A stretch of DNA of 64,000 bases from Aequorivita todarodis (GCF_028561335.1 NZ_JAQQTG010000019.1:62001-126000), one strand, 5' to 3'; numbered from the stretch's first letter, positions 8,372-17,021 are shown. Program-made: numbers and translations. Notes: a model not told the origin generated them from the sequence alone.

Positions 8372-9541
8372 TTAGCTTGAAGGAATCAATTCTGCTTTTT
8401 CAATAATTTTAAAAGCTTCAGCAAGATCGTTTATCAAATCTTCGGCATCTTCAATTCCGCAGGAAAGACGAATGAGCGAGTCGTTGATGCCAGCATTCAA
8501 ACGGATTTCGCGCGGAATGGAAGCGTGCGTCATCTGTGCGGGATGGCAGAGCAAGCTTTTAACACCGCCGAGACTTTCCGCCAATTTGAAATATTCGGTA
8601 CTGGTTACAAATTTTACGGCTGCCTCCTGTGTGTCATCTTTCAGACTGAATGAAACAATTCCGCCAAACAATCCATTTTGCTGCTTTTTGGCGATTTCGT
8701 GGTTTTTATGGGTTTTCAAACCTGGGTAATGTACTGTTGAAACTGCTTCTTGGCTTTCCAAAAACAAGGCAACTTTCAGCGCGTTTTCGCATTGCTTTTT
8801 ATAGCGAATATCTAAAGTTTCAATTCCGCGAATTGTTAAAAAACAATCCCACGGACCTAAAATTCCACCAGAAGCGTTTTGGACGAATTTGATTTTTTCG
8901 GAAAGTTCCTGTGTTTTTGTAACCACCAAACCGGCCACCAAATCGGAATGGCCACCGATGTATTTTGTTCCACTGTGGATTACGATGTCCGCGCCCAAGT
9001 CAATTGGTTTTTGGGAAATTGGGGAAGCAAAGGTATTGTCAACAACCAACAAAGCATCGATGCTTTTTGCGACTTTCGAAATTGCTTCGATGTCTGAAAT
9101 CTTCAACGTTGGATTTGTTGGAGATTCAATCCAAATCAGTTTTGTTTTGTTTGAAACCGCGTTTGCCACGTTTTCAACTTCGGTGGCATCAACGTAGTTC
9201 ACTTTAATTCCGAGTTTTTCGTAAACGTGGGTGAAAAGGCGATACGCCCCGCCGTAAATATCGTCAACCGCGACGATTTCATCATCAGCAGAAAGCAATT
9301 TCAAAACCGAATCAATCGCCGCCAAACCTGTGGCAAATGCAAAACCGGAATGGCCGTTTTCAAGTTTTGCAACAACGTCTTCCAAAACTTTTCGCGTTGG
9401 GTTGTTGCTTCGGGCATAATCAAAACCTTTGTTGACGCCCGGCGCCTCTTGGATAAAGGTTGAAGTTTGGTAAACCGGAACGGAAATAGCCCCAGTTAAC
9501 GGATCACTTGGAATGGAATGGATAATTTTAGTTGCACTCAT
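8372..9541 (-). CDS. Trans-sulfuration PLP enzyme (cystathionine gamma-synthase / O-acylhomoserine sulfhydrylase-like)
   Basis: A 389-residue Cys/Met-metabolism PLP enzyme. YARSNNPTRKVLE, VDDIYGGAYRLF, WIESPTNPTLKI, VVDNTFASP and the PLP lysine in HSGTKYIGGHSD are all present, as is SLGGVKSLLCHPAQMTHAS. The family covers synthase, lyase and sulfhydrylase activities that cannot be told apart by motif. Position behind a SAM-I riboswitch and with homoserine dehydrogenase favours a biosynthetic role from O-acylhomoserine. Confidence 0.85.
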   Translation of the reverse strand: MSATKIIHSIPSDPLTGAISVPVYQTSTFIQEAPGVNKGFDYARSNNPTRKVLEDVVAKLENGHSGFAFATGLAAIDSVLKLLSADDEIVAVDDIYGGAYRLFTHVYEKLGIKVNYVDATEVENVANAVSNKTKLIWIESPTNPTLKISDIEAISKVAKSIDALLVVDNTFASPISQKPIDLGADIVIHSGTKYIGGHSDLVAGLVVTKTQELSEKIKFVQNASGGILGPWDCFLTIRGIETLDIRYKKQCENALKVALFLESQEAVSTVHYPGLKTHKNHEIAKKQQNGLFGGIVSFSLKDDTQEAAVKFVTSTEYFKLAESLGGVKSLLCHPAQMTHASIPREIRLNAGINDSLIRLSCGIEDAEDLINDLAEAFKIIEKAELIPSS

Positions 9542-9669
9542 TTTTCTAATTTTTTTGAGTTAATAAATAGATTAAAACAAAAGATCAATCTCGAAATAAA
9601 TTCGGGACAATAGAAAAATGTTAAAAAGAAAAAATGAAAAGCAATTTCAGAAAAGAAATTGTCCTGTCG

Positions 9670-9804
9670 TTATCTATCGCCAACTTTGAAGATTTCAAAA
9701 TTGTTGTAGAATGTAGCACCTTCTTAAATGAGATTCTCGCCTGCGCGGGAATTTAAGGGTTGCTAAGGCGTCATAGGGTCTATTCCCTCGGCCTTTCTTG
9801 ATAA
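9670..9804 (-). promoter_or_regulatory. SAM-I riboswitch of the metB-like operon
   Basis: Reverse strand: TTATCAAGAAAGGCCGAGGG, AGACCC, TGACGCC, GCAACC, AAGGTGCTACATTC, P4 hairpin (CAATTTTGAAATCTTCAAAG) and closing GATAGATAA. It is nearly identical in its core to the metH copy. P3 is CTTAAAT/ATTTAAG and its loop is filled by a different palindrome, ttcccgcgcaggcgagaa. Confidence 0.94.
9730..9750. repeat. tcccgcgcaggcgaga palindrome in riboswitch P3 loop
   Basis: It belongs to the attcccgcct-cgcgggaat family found in frame in the E2 gene (45357-45383) and at the paaJ stop codon. Confidence 0.75.
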
Positions 9805-9835
9805 CATTTCAGTAAAGATTTGAACTTTGTGAGCG

Positions 9836-9867
9836 CAAATATAGCGTCAGAAAAATTTAATAACCAA
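9836..9867 (-). promoter_or_regulatory. Promoter of the metB-like operon
   Basis: Minus strand TTG, 21 nt, TATATTTG: a full match to the Bacteroidota -33/-7 consensus, 31 nt upstream of the aptamer. Confidence 0.75.
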
Positions 9868-9895
9868 ATATTTCGCCAAAAAACTTCAAATAAAA

Positions 9896-9924
9896 TTGCG
9901 GTTCGTTTAATTTTTTTACTTTTG
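9896..9924 (+). promoter_or_regulatory. Promoter of metK
   Basis: TTG, 18 nt, TACTTTTG on the plus strand. The predicted start near 9931 lies just before the SAM-II aptamer. It is divergent from the metB-like promoter 28 nt away. Confidence 0.75.
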
Positions 9925-9937
9925 CCGAAGATAATTT

Positions 9938-10070
9938 AAGAGGAAAGATTTGACTGATTGCAACCTCTTTCAAACACAGTATTTCTGGGTTTGAGGCCCC
10001 GCAACGAGTGCGGGGGAAAAATGCTAAAGGCAGTGAAAACTTCCCTTCGGCGCATCCGTCAAATCTTTGC
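9938..10070 (+). promoter_or_regulatory. SAM-II-type riboswitch (long-loop variant) of metK
   Basis: P1 is AAGAGG (9938) with CCTCTT (9964). Its loop holds GATTTGAC-TGATTGCAA, matching the conserved SAM-II loop (GAUUUAA...AUUGCA). The 3' conserved part AAAAATGCTAAAGG (10017-10030) matches the SAM-II GCUAAA segment, and ACTG in the loop can pair with CAGT at 10031 for the pseudoknot. Between these lie a CAAAC/GTTTG hairpin and a palindromic repeat. Downstream, GTCAAATCTTT (10058-10068) is an exact 11-nt complement of AAAGATTTGAC (9944-9954) in the aptamer and may form the alternative structure. Class assignment is by eye. Confidence 0.75.
9993..10015. repeat. Palindromic element inside the SAM-II leader
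   Basis: gaggccccgcaacgagtgcg plus ggg, same family as in the metH SAM-I P3 loop (6266-6288). It lies between P1 and the 3' conserved segment. Confidence 0.8.
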
Positions 10071-10078
10071 TTGAATAT

Positions 10079-10203
10079 GACATAAGACTTTAAGACATAG
10101 GACTTAAGACTATTACATTCAATCTTTGATTAGAAATAATTTAGTCTTATGTCTTACGCCTGCCTGCCATGGCACGACAGGCAGGTCCTTTTGTCATACG
10201 TCG
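10079..10203. repeat. gtcttatgtcttacg repeat mosaic in the metK leader
   Basis: Left arm gacataagactttaagacat, right arm agtcttatgtcttacgcctg with a nested cctgcctgcc...ggcaggcagg palindrome. It lies between the riboswitch and the metK ATG. Confidence 0.7.
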
Positions 10204-10235
10204 TTTCAGTTTTTATAAAATTTTAAATACAATTT

Positions 10236-11489
10236 ATGGCCTATTTATTTACTTCGGAAAGCGTTTCCGAAGGACACCCAGACAAAGTTGCGGATCAGAT
10301 TAGCGATGCGCTTTTGGATAATTTTTTGGCTTTCGACCCCGAAAGTAAAGTGGCTTGCGAAACGCTTGTAACTACCGGACAGGTTGTTTTGGCGGGCGAA
10401 GTAAAAAGCAATACCTACCTCGACGTGCAGACAATTGCGCGCGATGTGATCAACAAGATTGGTTATACCAAAGGCGCCTATAAATTTAGCGGGGATTCGT
10501 GTGGTGTTATTTCGTTGATCCACGAGCAATCGCAGGATATTAACCAAGGTGTTGACCGCGCGAATAAAGAAGAACAGGGCGCTGGCGACCAAGGGATGAT
10601 GTTTGGCTATGCTACCAAGGAAACCGAGAATTATATGCCGTTGGCCTTGGATATTTCGCATAAAATTTTGATTGAATTGGCTGCGCTTCGCCGTGAGGAT
10701 TCTGAAATAAAATACCTGCGCCCCGATGCGAAAAGCCAGGTAACCATTGAATACAGCGATGATAATATTCCGCAGAAAATCGTTGCAATTGTGGTCTCTA
10801 CACAGCACGATGACTTTGATGAGGATGAAAAAATGCTTTCGAAAATCAAAAAGGATATAACTGAAATTTTGATTCCCCGGGTAAAAAGGCAACTGCCGGA
10901 ATACGTTCAGAAATTGTTTAATGATGATATTATTTATCACATAAACCCAACTGGAAAGTTCGTAATCGGTGGCCCGCACGGCGATACTGGCTTGACAGGA
11001 AGAAAGATTATTGTTGACACCTACGGCGGAAAAGGCGCGCACGGTGGCGGTGCTTTTAGTGGAAAAGACCCCAGCAAGGTAGATAGAAGTGCGGCGTATG
11101 CTGCAAGACACATTGCGAAAAACCTTGTTGCGGCTGGCGTTGCCGATGAAATCTTGGTGCAGGTTTCATACGCAATTGGCGTTGTGGAACCAACCTCTAT
11201 TTTGGTAAATACCTATAATTCCTCAAACGTAAACCTTTCCGATGGCGACATTGCGAAAAAGGTTTCCGAAATTTTCAATATGCGCCCTGCGGCCATCGAA
11301 GTCAGACTTAAATTGCGCAATCCTATCTATTCCGAAACGGCGGCATATGGCCATATGGGAAGGATTCCGGAGAAAATTACCAAGACTTTTGAAAGCCCCT
11401 ACAATGGGAAAATTGAGAAGGAAGTGGAGCTTTTTACTTGGGAGAAGTTGGACTATGTTGATAAGGTGAAGGAAGCTTTCAACTTGTAA
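10236..11489 (+). CDS. metK: S-adenosylmethionine synthetase
   Basis: A 417-residue MetK. It makes SAM from methionine and ATP in the cytoplasm, as a tetramer. GHPDK (residues 14-18), the [11 protein letters not shown] hexapeptide region, and the phosphate-binding [17 protein letters not shown] are intact. It is the product-forming enzyme sensed by its own SAM-II-type leader, while both SAM-I leaders sense the same product. Confidence 0.97.
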   Translation: MAYLFTSESVSEGHPDKVADQISDALLDNFLAFDPESKVACETLVTTGQVVLAGEVKSNTYLDVQTIARDVINKIGYTKGAYKFSGDSCGVISLIHEQSQDINQGVDRANKEEQGAGDQGMMFGYATKETENYMPLALDISHKILIELAALRREDSEIKYLRPDAKSQVTIEYSDDNIPQKIVAIVVSTQHDDFDEDEKMLSKIKKDITEILIPRVKRQLPEYVQKLFNDDIIYHINPTGKFVIGGPHGDTGLTGRKIIVDTYGGKGAHGGGAFSGKDPSKVDRSAAYAARHIAKNLVAAGVADEILVQVSYAIGVVEPTSILVNTYNSSNVNLSDGDIAKKVSEIFNMRPAAIEVRLKLRNPIYSETAAYGHMGRIPEKITKTFESPYNGKIEKEVELFTWEKLDYVDKVKEAFNL

Positions 11490-11491
11490 AA

Positions 11492-11632
11492 CCCATCCCG
11501 ATAACTATCGGGACAAGCACCAAATTCCAAATAAATTCCAAAATACAAACCTGCCTGTCGTGCTTTTGGCAGGCAGGTCCCAAATTCCAAAGATTGCCGC
11601 ACTTCGCTCGCAACTGGAATTTGGGATTTATA
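11492..11632. repeat. Repeat cluster after metK
   Basis: tcccgataactatcgggac palindrome, then copies of caaattccaaataaattcca and a cctgcctgtcg...ggcaggcagg palindrome. The aaattccaaa family recurs at 24886 and 30606-30800. Confidence 0.7.
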
Positions 11633-11906
11633 TTTTTCCTTTGTATAAATCGGCAATTGGAAAAATCATATCATAATCATTCCAATTTAAGTTACCGTTG
11701 ATTATTTTATATTGAAGAAATTTTTTTTCATCAAAATATTTCTTGATGGATGGATGATTAGATTTGGATAGAAATGGTTTAAAATCCACAATTTTTATGG
11801 TGTTATCACTAAAGTTTATTTCAATAACGAAATCTCCCAAATATTTGGCAGCTGCTATATTGAGCGCTTTACCCTCCACATTATCATAATCAACAATTAT
11901 TTTCAT
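11628..11906 (-). CDS. DUF2442 domain protein
   Basis: A 92-residue small protein. The core FVIEINFSDNTIKIVDFKPFL and the end DMIFPIADLYKG follow the DUF2442 pattern (use of the pair strand-substrate-FkpyL, then W.....i.p..LY). Its ATG overlaps the stop of the DUF4160 gene by ATGA, so the two are co-translated. DUF2442/DUF4160 pairs are repeatedly found together and have been suggested to be toxin-antitoxin-like; activity is not shown here. Confidence 0.7.
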   Translation of the reverse strand: MKIIVDYDNVEGKALNIAAAKYLGDFVIEINFSDNTIKIVDFKPFLSKSNHPSIKKYFDEKKFLQYKIINGNLNWNDYDMIFPIADLYKGKI

Positions 11907-12208
11907 TTTATTCTCTTTGTGATTCGTTCAAAGTCAACATTCTTATGATATACAAAATAATCAATCCATTTTTCAACAATTTTATCGGCATACATTTCAA
12001 GAAATTCTTCAAAATCCCTAAGCTCTTTTCCTTTTAACGGTTCTCTTCCTTTTATGTTTTTAATCTTGATTTCTTTTATAACTCCTTCAACAATATAAAA
12101 TTCAGCCTTACTTTCAAATTCTCCCTTTTTTGCATGAACATGAATAGGTTCATGTTCATTAGAGTAGAAGAAAATCAATATACCTAAATATTCAAATATT
12201 TTTGGCAT
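11903..12208 (-). CDS. DUF4160 domain protein
   Basis: A 101-residue protein. The IFFYSNEHEPIHVHAKKGEF stretch, with its closely spaced histidines (HEPIHVH), is the DUF4160 signature. It is the first gene of a two-gene unit with DUF2442. A TAAATTTG box lies 16 nt upstream on the minus strand (12225-12232) but I found no matching TTG. Confidence 0.75.
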   Translation of the reverse strand: MPKIFEYLGILIFFYSNEHEPIHVHAKKGEFESKAEFYIVEGVIKEIKIKNIKGREPLKGKELRDFEEFLEMYADKIVEKWIDYFVYHKNVDFERITKRIK

Positions 12209-12244
12209 TTTAAGTTGCGTTTATCAAATTTACAAAAACCTTTT

Positions 12245-13795
12245 TTATTGCCCTCCTTTTCTTTCAGGCACCCTTGGCGTTGGCCACGTTTGGCGTTCTC
12301 CTGTTTTATCGTCAATCGGCAGAATAATTTGTTCGCGCGAAGTTTTAGAATCGTCTTCCGAAGCCATATAAGCCATAATTGCAGTTAAGATTACGTTGCT
12401 TTGCACATCGTCAAAAACAATTTTATCGTAGGTATCGAGATTTGTGTGCCAAGTATAATTCCAATAATCCCAACTTAAAGAACTTAAATTGAAAGCAGGC
12501 GCACCAGCGGCCACAAAACTCGCATTGTCTGAGCCTCCGCGCGCCGGCCAGCCCGGAAAAGTGGTTTCAATATGTTTTCGGATGGTGTCCGGAACCGCCT
12601 TCAACCAGCGTGAAATATAATCGTAAGAATGAAGGAATCCTGCCCCGTTGATACTCGTAACCCTTCCCGTACCATTGTCCTGATTGAAAACCGCTTGAAT
12701 ATTATTAACGATTTCGGGATGGTCTGCCACGAAGGAAGAAGAACCGTTTAAACCCTGCTCCTCACTTCCCCAATGGCCCACTAAAATTGTGCGTTTTGGA
12801 TTGGGATATACTTTTTTCAGAATTCGCATGGCTTCCATCATCACCAACGTTCCCGTGCCGTTGTCTGTAGCTCCAGTTCCGCCGTCCCACGAATCAAAAT
12901 GTGCTGAAAGGATTACGTATTCTTCAGGTTTTTCGGTTCCCTTAATTTCTGCGATGGTGTTAAAAGTTGGCACAACGCCCAAATCCTTAGATTCGGCAAC
13001 CACGTGAATTTTCGGTTTGTCGCCGTGTTCCACCATTCTGTAAAGCATACCATAATCTTCCAACTGAATATCTACGGTAGGAATTTTTTTGGTGCGCGCC
13101 CCGAAAATTTTATTCGCGCCAAAAGCTTTGGACCAGTACGAATCAACAATGCCAACTGCGCCGGCTTCTTCCAAGGCTGGAATAATGCTTCTTCGGTCGT
13201 AGCCGCTGCGTTTTATGTTTTCGTTCCAGGCTTTGGTCTGTTCCTCTCTTTCTTTTTTCATCTTTTCAAAAGATTCGGGTGTGGCCCATTCTTTCCAATT
13301 ATCGTCCGGTCTTCCCGTGGGTTGCTTCATCGCAACCATCACGAATTTTCCCTTCACATTCGGCAACCATTTTCTGAATGAAATTGAATCCCTTATTTCG
13401 GGAAGCACAATCAATTCAGCAGTTACGCCTTTTGAGGACGTACCTGGATTCCACGCTAATTGTGTCCCGCTTAAGGTTTGAACACGTGGCGAAACCATAT
13501 CGATATGGGTTATGCCGCGCTCCCAGCCTTTCCATTCGCCCCATTGTTGGTTTTCTGCGGAAATACCCCAGCTTTTATATTTTGCCACGGCCCAATCGTG
13601 GGCTTGCCGCATTTGGGGCGTACCAACCAATCGCGGACCGATATCGTCCAGCAATTCGTGCGCGAGAATTTCCAGTTGTGAATTTTCGTAGGCTTCTTTT
13701 TGGATGTTTTCGATTATTTCGTTTTTTTCCTGGGAAAAAGTTGAAAGGGCTGAAAATAAAAGAAAGGCGAATGTGAGGCAGTATAGTTTTTTCAT
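12245..13795 (-). CDS. Exported M28 family zinc peptidase
   Basis: A 516-residue peptidase with a signal peptide (MKKLYCLTFAFLLFSALSTF). The M28 metal ligands are visible in order: SAHFDSW, GATDNGTG, the catalytic WGSEEQG, FNQDNGTG and YTWHTN. A protease-associated-like insert precedes them (residues about 130-250). It likely acts in the periplasm or outside as an aminopeptidase or carboxypeptidase on peptides. The neighbours give no specific substrate. Confidence 0.9.
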   Translation of the reverse strand: MKKLYCLTFAFLLFSALSTFSQEKNEIIENIQKEAYENSQLEILAHELLDDIGPRLVGTPQMRQAHDWAVAKYKSWGISAENQQWGEWKGWERGITHIDMVSPRVQTLSGTQLAWNPGTSSKGVTAELIVLPEIRDSISFRKWLPNVKGKFVMVAMKQPTGRPDDNWKEWATPESFEKMKKEREEQTKAWNENIKRSGYDRRSIIPALEEAGAVGIVDSYWSKAFGANKIFGARTKKIPTVDIQLEDYGMLYRMVEHGDKPKIHVVAESKDLGVVPTFNTIAEIKGTEKPEEYVILSAHFDSWDGGTGATDNGTGTLVMMEAMRILKKVYPNPKRTILVGHWGSEEQGLNGSSSFVADHPEIVNNIQAVFNQDNGTGRVTSINGAGFLHSYDYISRWLKAVPDTIRKHIETTFPGWPARGGSDNASFVAAGAPAFNLSSLSWDYWNYTWHTNLDTYDKIVFDDVQSNVILTAIMAYMASEDDSKTSREQIILPIDDKTGERQTWPTPRVPERKGGQ

Positions 13796-13928
13796 AACAA
13801 TAGATTAATCTTCCGATGCTTTTTTCAGAAATGAAATCTAAAATTACAACTTATTTACCATTTCAGCTATTGGATTTTTTTCACCACAAAGGTCGCAGAG
13901 GGCTGCACAAAGTTCACCAAGTAAATAA

Positions 13929-13959
13929 GACCTCACAGGTTTTTGAAACCTGTGAGGTC
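13929..13959. repeat. Perfect inverted repeat gacctcacaggttt / aaacctgtgaggtc
   Basis: Fourteen-base perfect arms around a 3-nt loop, just after the response-regulator stop codon. No U run follows on the minus strand, so if it ends transcription it is not of the classic type. Confidence 0.85.
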
Positions 13960-13970
13960 CATATTAGCAG

Positions 13971-14618
13971 TTAAATTATATTATGGTTTCTGGCCTTTTG
14001 CACGGCTTCAATCTTGCTGTGTACCTGTAGTTTCTTGTAGATATTTTCAATGTGTTTCCGAACCGTGCTTGGCGAAAGAAAAAGATGATCTGCAATAATC
14101 GTGTAGCTCAAACCTTTGCTGAGCTGCTCCAAAACCTCAACCTCGCGGGTGGAAAGGGAGATTTCCTCCTTGTCTTTCAAGTTTTGAATATCTATGGGAT
14201 TTCGCAATAGTTTTAAGGTTTTCATTGCAATGGAAGGGTTCATCGCCGCGCCGCCATTTAAGGTTTCCAAAATGCCTTCGTATAAATCTTTTGGGTTGAT
14301 TTCTTTCAGCAAATAGCCATCGGCACCGGCTTTTATAGCGTTGAAGATATGCTCGTCGTTATCAAAAGCGGTGAGCATGATTATTTTGATGTGCGGATAT
14401 TTCTGCTTAACGATTTGCGTGGTTTCAATGCCGTTGAGAACGGGCATTTCAATATCCATCAAAATTAAATCGAGGTTGTGATTTTCTTCGAGTTTTGTGA
14501 GCAGCTCACTGCCGTTCAGAGAGGTATGCTTCACTTTTACATCTTCAAAAAAGGAGAGTTTTTCCTTTATGGCGTTTATCAGAAAGGTGTTGTCGTCAAC
14601 TATTGCAATTTTAAGCAT
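13971..14618 (-). CDS. NarL/FixJ-type response regulator
   Basis: A 215-residue regulator. Receiver domain: acidic pair VDDN (8-9), phospho-acceptor Asp55 in LILMDIEMP, Thr83 and Lys105 (LLKE). The LuxR-type helix-turn-helix is at about 150-210 (STREVEVLEQLSKGLS, then SPSTVRKHIENIYKKL). The preceding gene encodes a matching HisKA_3 kinase. A conserved 18-bp palindrome lies 61 nt upstream of its own start and also before the three neighbouring units, which makes this protein the best candidate to bind it. Confidence 0.93.
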   Translation of the reverse strand: MLKIAIVDDNTFLINAIKEKLSFFEDVKVKHTSLNGSELLTKLEENHNLDLILMDIEMPVLNGIETTQIVKQKYPHIKIIMLTAFDNDEHIFNAIKAGADGYLLKEINPKDLYEGILETLNGGAAMNPSIAMKTLKLLRNPIDIQNLKDKEEISLSTREVEVLEQLSKGLSYTIIADHLFLSPSTVRKHIENIYKKLQVHSKIEAVQKARNHNII

Positions 14619-14648
14619 CTTTGGTACGGTTAGTTGTTTTAAAGATAC

Positions 14649-14656
14649 TAAAAATA
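14649..14656 (-). promoter_or_regulatory. -7 box of the response-regulator promoter
   Basis: TATTTTTA on the minus strand, exactly 22 nt downstream of the palindrome at 14679-14696. Confidence 0.55.
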
Positions 14657-14678
14657 CCTTTTAGGAAGTATTGAAAAA

Positions 14679-14696
14679 ATAGGGCAATTGCCGTAT
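14679..14696 (-). promoter_or_regulatory. Shared 18-bp palindromic operator, site 1
   Basis: ATACGGCAATTGCCCTAT on the minus strand. The core GGCAATTGCC is a perfect palindrome. It is one of four copies with the same orientation and spacing. Confidence 0.8.
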
Positions 14697-14755
14697 AAAT
14701 ATGACAAAAGAATAAAGAGAAAAGAACACAGACAAAAATAGTACGCCAAATCTCA

Positions 14756-16711
14756 TTATTTTTGAAAATTCAAAATAACGCTGGTACCTTTATTTATTTT
14801 TGAATTAAATTCAATGTTTCCCCCAATCTCTCGGGCGCGTTTTTTCATATTGTTCAACCCATTTCCCAGTGTTGCGGAATCTGCATCATAACCTTTGCCG
14901 TTGTCAATAATCTCAATTTGGTACTGGCTTTCCTCTTTTGAAATATTCACTTCAATTTCATCTGCGGAAGCATATTTCAATGCATTGTTCACAGCTTCTT
15001 GAATAATCCTGTAAATGTTCATGCCTTCCACGGATGAAAACACGTGCGTTTCATCAACATTTTCGTCAATATTAAATGAAAACTCGGTTTTTTCCGAAGC
15101 GTTTTTGGCGTGCTCAATAAAATTGGCGATTCGGGCCTGCAGGTCCTCAAAAGTTATGTTTTCCTTGTTCATCGCCCAAATGGTGTCGCGCAATTCATAA
15201 ATGGTTTGCGATGTGAAATTGCTGATACTTGTTAACTTATTTCCTAATTTTTCGCTGATTTCCGTAAATCCAAATTTTAAATTGTCAATGCTGGAAATGA
15301 TAAAGGTGAGCTGCGCCCCAATATTGTCGTGAAGGTCGCGGGAGATTCGCAGGCGCTGCTCCTGTAATTTGTTTTGGGTTTCAATTTTTGCCAAAGCAGA
15401 TGTTAATTCAGCTTCCTTTTGAAGCTGGCGGTTTTTTAGTTTTTGTTGGTTGTAGAGCAAATAGCCCAGTAGCCCAAGAACCAAAGCCAGTCCGAGACTG
15501 CCGAAGATAAAGGTGTTTTTACGGCGGACTTCCAGATCTTTTTCTGCCAACTGGGCGCGTTGTTTTAGGATTTGGTTTTCCTTTTTTTCGGTTTGGTATT
15601 TCGCTTGAAGTTCATTGGTAATGTTGAGCGCTTTCTCACCAACTATTTCTTCCTGAAGAAGTGCATATTTGGTGCTGTAATACAATGCACTGTCGGGAGC
15701 TTTTTCACTAGCAAAAACGGTAACATATTGCAGATAAAGGGTTGAAAGTTTTTCTTTAATACCTTCCTTTTTATAAAAAGGCCTGATCTCATCCAGCAGC
15801 AATCGTGCTTTTCTATATTCTCCCAATGTGTTATGAATTCCGGCCAAAGTTAATTTGGAACTCATCAAATCTGCTACCATATTTGAATTCGTGCGATATT
15901 GAAGTGATTTGGAAATCGCTTCTTTGGCCTGCTGAATTTTATGCTGAGCCATATATACTTCCCCGAGATTATTATAAGCTGCACCAAGAGTTTCAACGTT
16001 ATTTATGGATTCGGAAATTTTAATGCTTTCCGCTAAGGTTTTTATTGCGCTCAAGGTATCCTTCATCACCAACTGAATGCTGGCTTTATTGACCAACGCA
16101 TTTCCCAAAAGTTTGCCCTGATCCGTTTTTCTAAAAAAATCAATATTTTTATTAAAGTACCGAAGTGCTTCTTTATAATTTTTTTGGTTGAAATGTAAAG
16201 CGCCAATGTTACTTTCAGCAGAATTGGCCAAAACTTCATTGCCGGTATCTTCATAGAATTTAAGTGCCTTTAGGTAATAAATCATCGCACTATCTAGTTG
16301 GGTTTTCTTGTGATAGGCCGTGCCAATTTTATAGTGAAGAGATGCAATTCCTGCTGAATCGCGCTGTTTTTCTCGGATGGTGAGCGACTGTTTATAAAAA
16401 TTTAGCGCTTGTTGCAAATCGCCTTTACTATAATTCACCACAGCGAAATCACTTAAAGCCTGTGCTATTAGTGTGGAATCCCCAATTTTTCTGGCAGCTA
16501 CCAACGATTTTTTTCCATATACAAAGGCAGAATCGGTATCTACCATACTGTAATACCAAGTTAAATCTGCATAAATTTTTGCCTTATCGCCAACAGAAGA
16601 TACTTTGGAAAGATTCGTTCTAAGGCTATCAATAATTTCAACTGGATTTTGGGAAATCATTTTGGAACAAAGAAATATTCCGAAAAATGCAATCATTAAA
16701 ATTTTATTCAT
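14756..16711 (-). CDS. TPR sensor histidine kinase (HisKA_3 type)
   Basis: A 651-residue kinase. A signal peptide is followed by tetratricopeptide repeats to about residue 370, which would lie in the periplasm. A short coiled coil and one membrane helix follow (FIFGSLGLALVLGLLGYLLY, about 400). The cytoplasmic part has the phospho-histidine in RISRDLHDNIGAQ and an ATPase domain with NNALKYA, DNGKGYD and GNGLNNMKKRA. It is the usual partner of NarL-type regulators. Its start overlaps the stop of the 87-residue gene upstream. A close paralogue lies at 17079-19058. Confidence 0.92.
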   Translation of the reverse strand: MNKILMIAFFGIFLCSKMISQNPVEIIDSLRTNLSKVSSVGDKAKIYADLTWYYSMVDTDSAFVYGKKSLVAARKIGDSTLIAQALSDFAVVNYSKGDLQQALNFYKQSLTIREKQRDSAGIASLHYKIGTAYHKKTQLDSAMIYYLKALKFYEDTGNEVLANSAESNIGALHFNQKNYKEALRYFNKNIDFFRKTDQGKLLGNALVNKASIQLVMKDTLSAIKTLAESIKISESINNVETLGAAYNNLGEVYMAQHKIQQAKEAISKSLQYRTNSNMVADLMSSKLTLAGIHNTLGEYRKARLLLDEIRPFYKKEGIKEKLSTLYLQYVTVFASEKAPDSALYYSTKYALLQEEIVGEKALNITNELQAKYQTEKKENQILKQRAQLAEKDLEVRRKNTFIFGSLGLALVLGLLGYLLYNQQKLKNRQLQKEAELTSALAKIETQNKLQEQRLRISRDLHDNIGAQLTFIISSIDNLKFGFTEISEKLGNKLTSISNFTSQTIYELRDTIWAMNKENITFEDLQARIANFIEHAKNASEKTEFSFNIDENVDETHVFSSVEGMNIYRIIQEAVNNALKYASADEIEVNISKEESQYQIEIIDNGKGYDADSATLGNGLNNMKKRAREIGGNIEFNSKINKGTSVILNFQK

Positions 16712-16967
16712 TGCGATCTCTTTCTAAAATTATGATTTCCGGCTGCACCATTAGTGCTTCTTCAAGATTGTATCTTTGAAAATCATAGCGGTTCAGGTTT
16801 TGGTTTCTATTGTTAATCTGAAATGTAGCAGTGGAAATGGCCCGTTCCAAAGCAACAATCGTTTGGTCATGGGTTTTGGCCAGCACAATTTTCCTGTTAA
16901 AAAACCAAACCGTTATCCCAATTATTGCGGAAAACAGCATTGCAGCTATGGCAAATTGTACAAACAT
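16704..16967 (-). CDS. Small membrane protein coupled to the TPR kinase
   Basis: An 87-residue protein that I do not recognise. Residues 1-24 form one membrane helix (QFAIAAMLFSAIIGITVWFF) and the rest is polar (NNRNQNLNRYDFQRYNLEEA). Its stop codon overlaps the kinase start (ATGAATAA), so translation is probably coupled. The shared palindrome and -7 box lie directly upstream at the standard spacing, so it is the first gene of the kinase unit. A role in signal input or kinase assembly is a guess from position. Confidence 0.7.
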   Translation of the reverse strand: MFVQFAIAAMLFSAIIGITVWFFNRKIVLAKTHDQTIVALERAISTATFQINNRNQNLNRYDFQRYNLEEALMVQPEIIILERDRNE

Positions 16968-16991
16968 TTTTCTGAAGTTGGTTTTAATCTT

Positions 16992-16999
16992 TAAAAATA
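16992..16999 (-). promoter_or_regulatory. -7 box of the small protein / kinase promoter
   Basis: TATTTTTA on the minus strand, 22 nt after the operator at 17022-17039. Confidence 0.55.
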
Positions 17000-17021
17000 C
17001 GTCTATTTCCCTTTAAAAAAT

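Noticed and set aside
13929-13959. Strong hairpin as an intrinsic terminator of the response-regulator gene
   Set aside because: No U tract follows on either strand; treated as a repeat.
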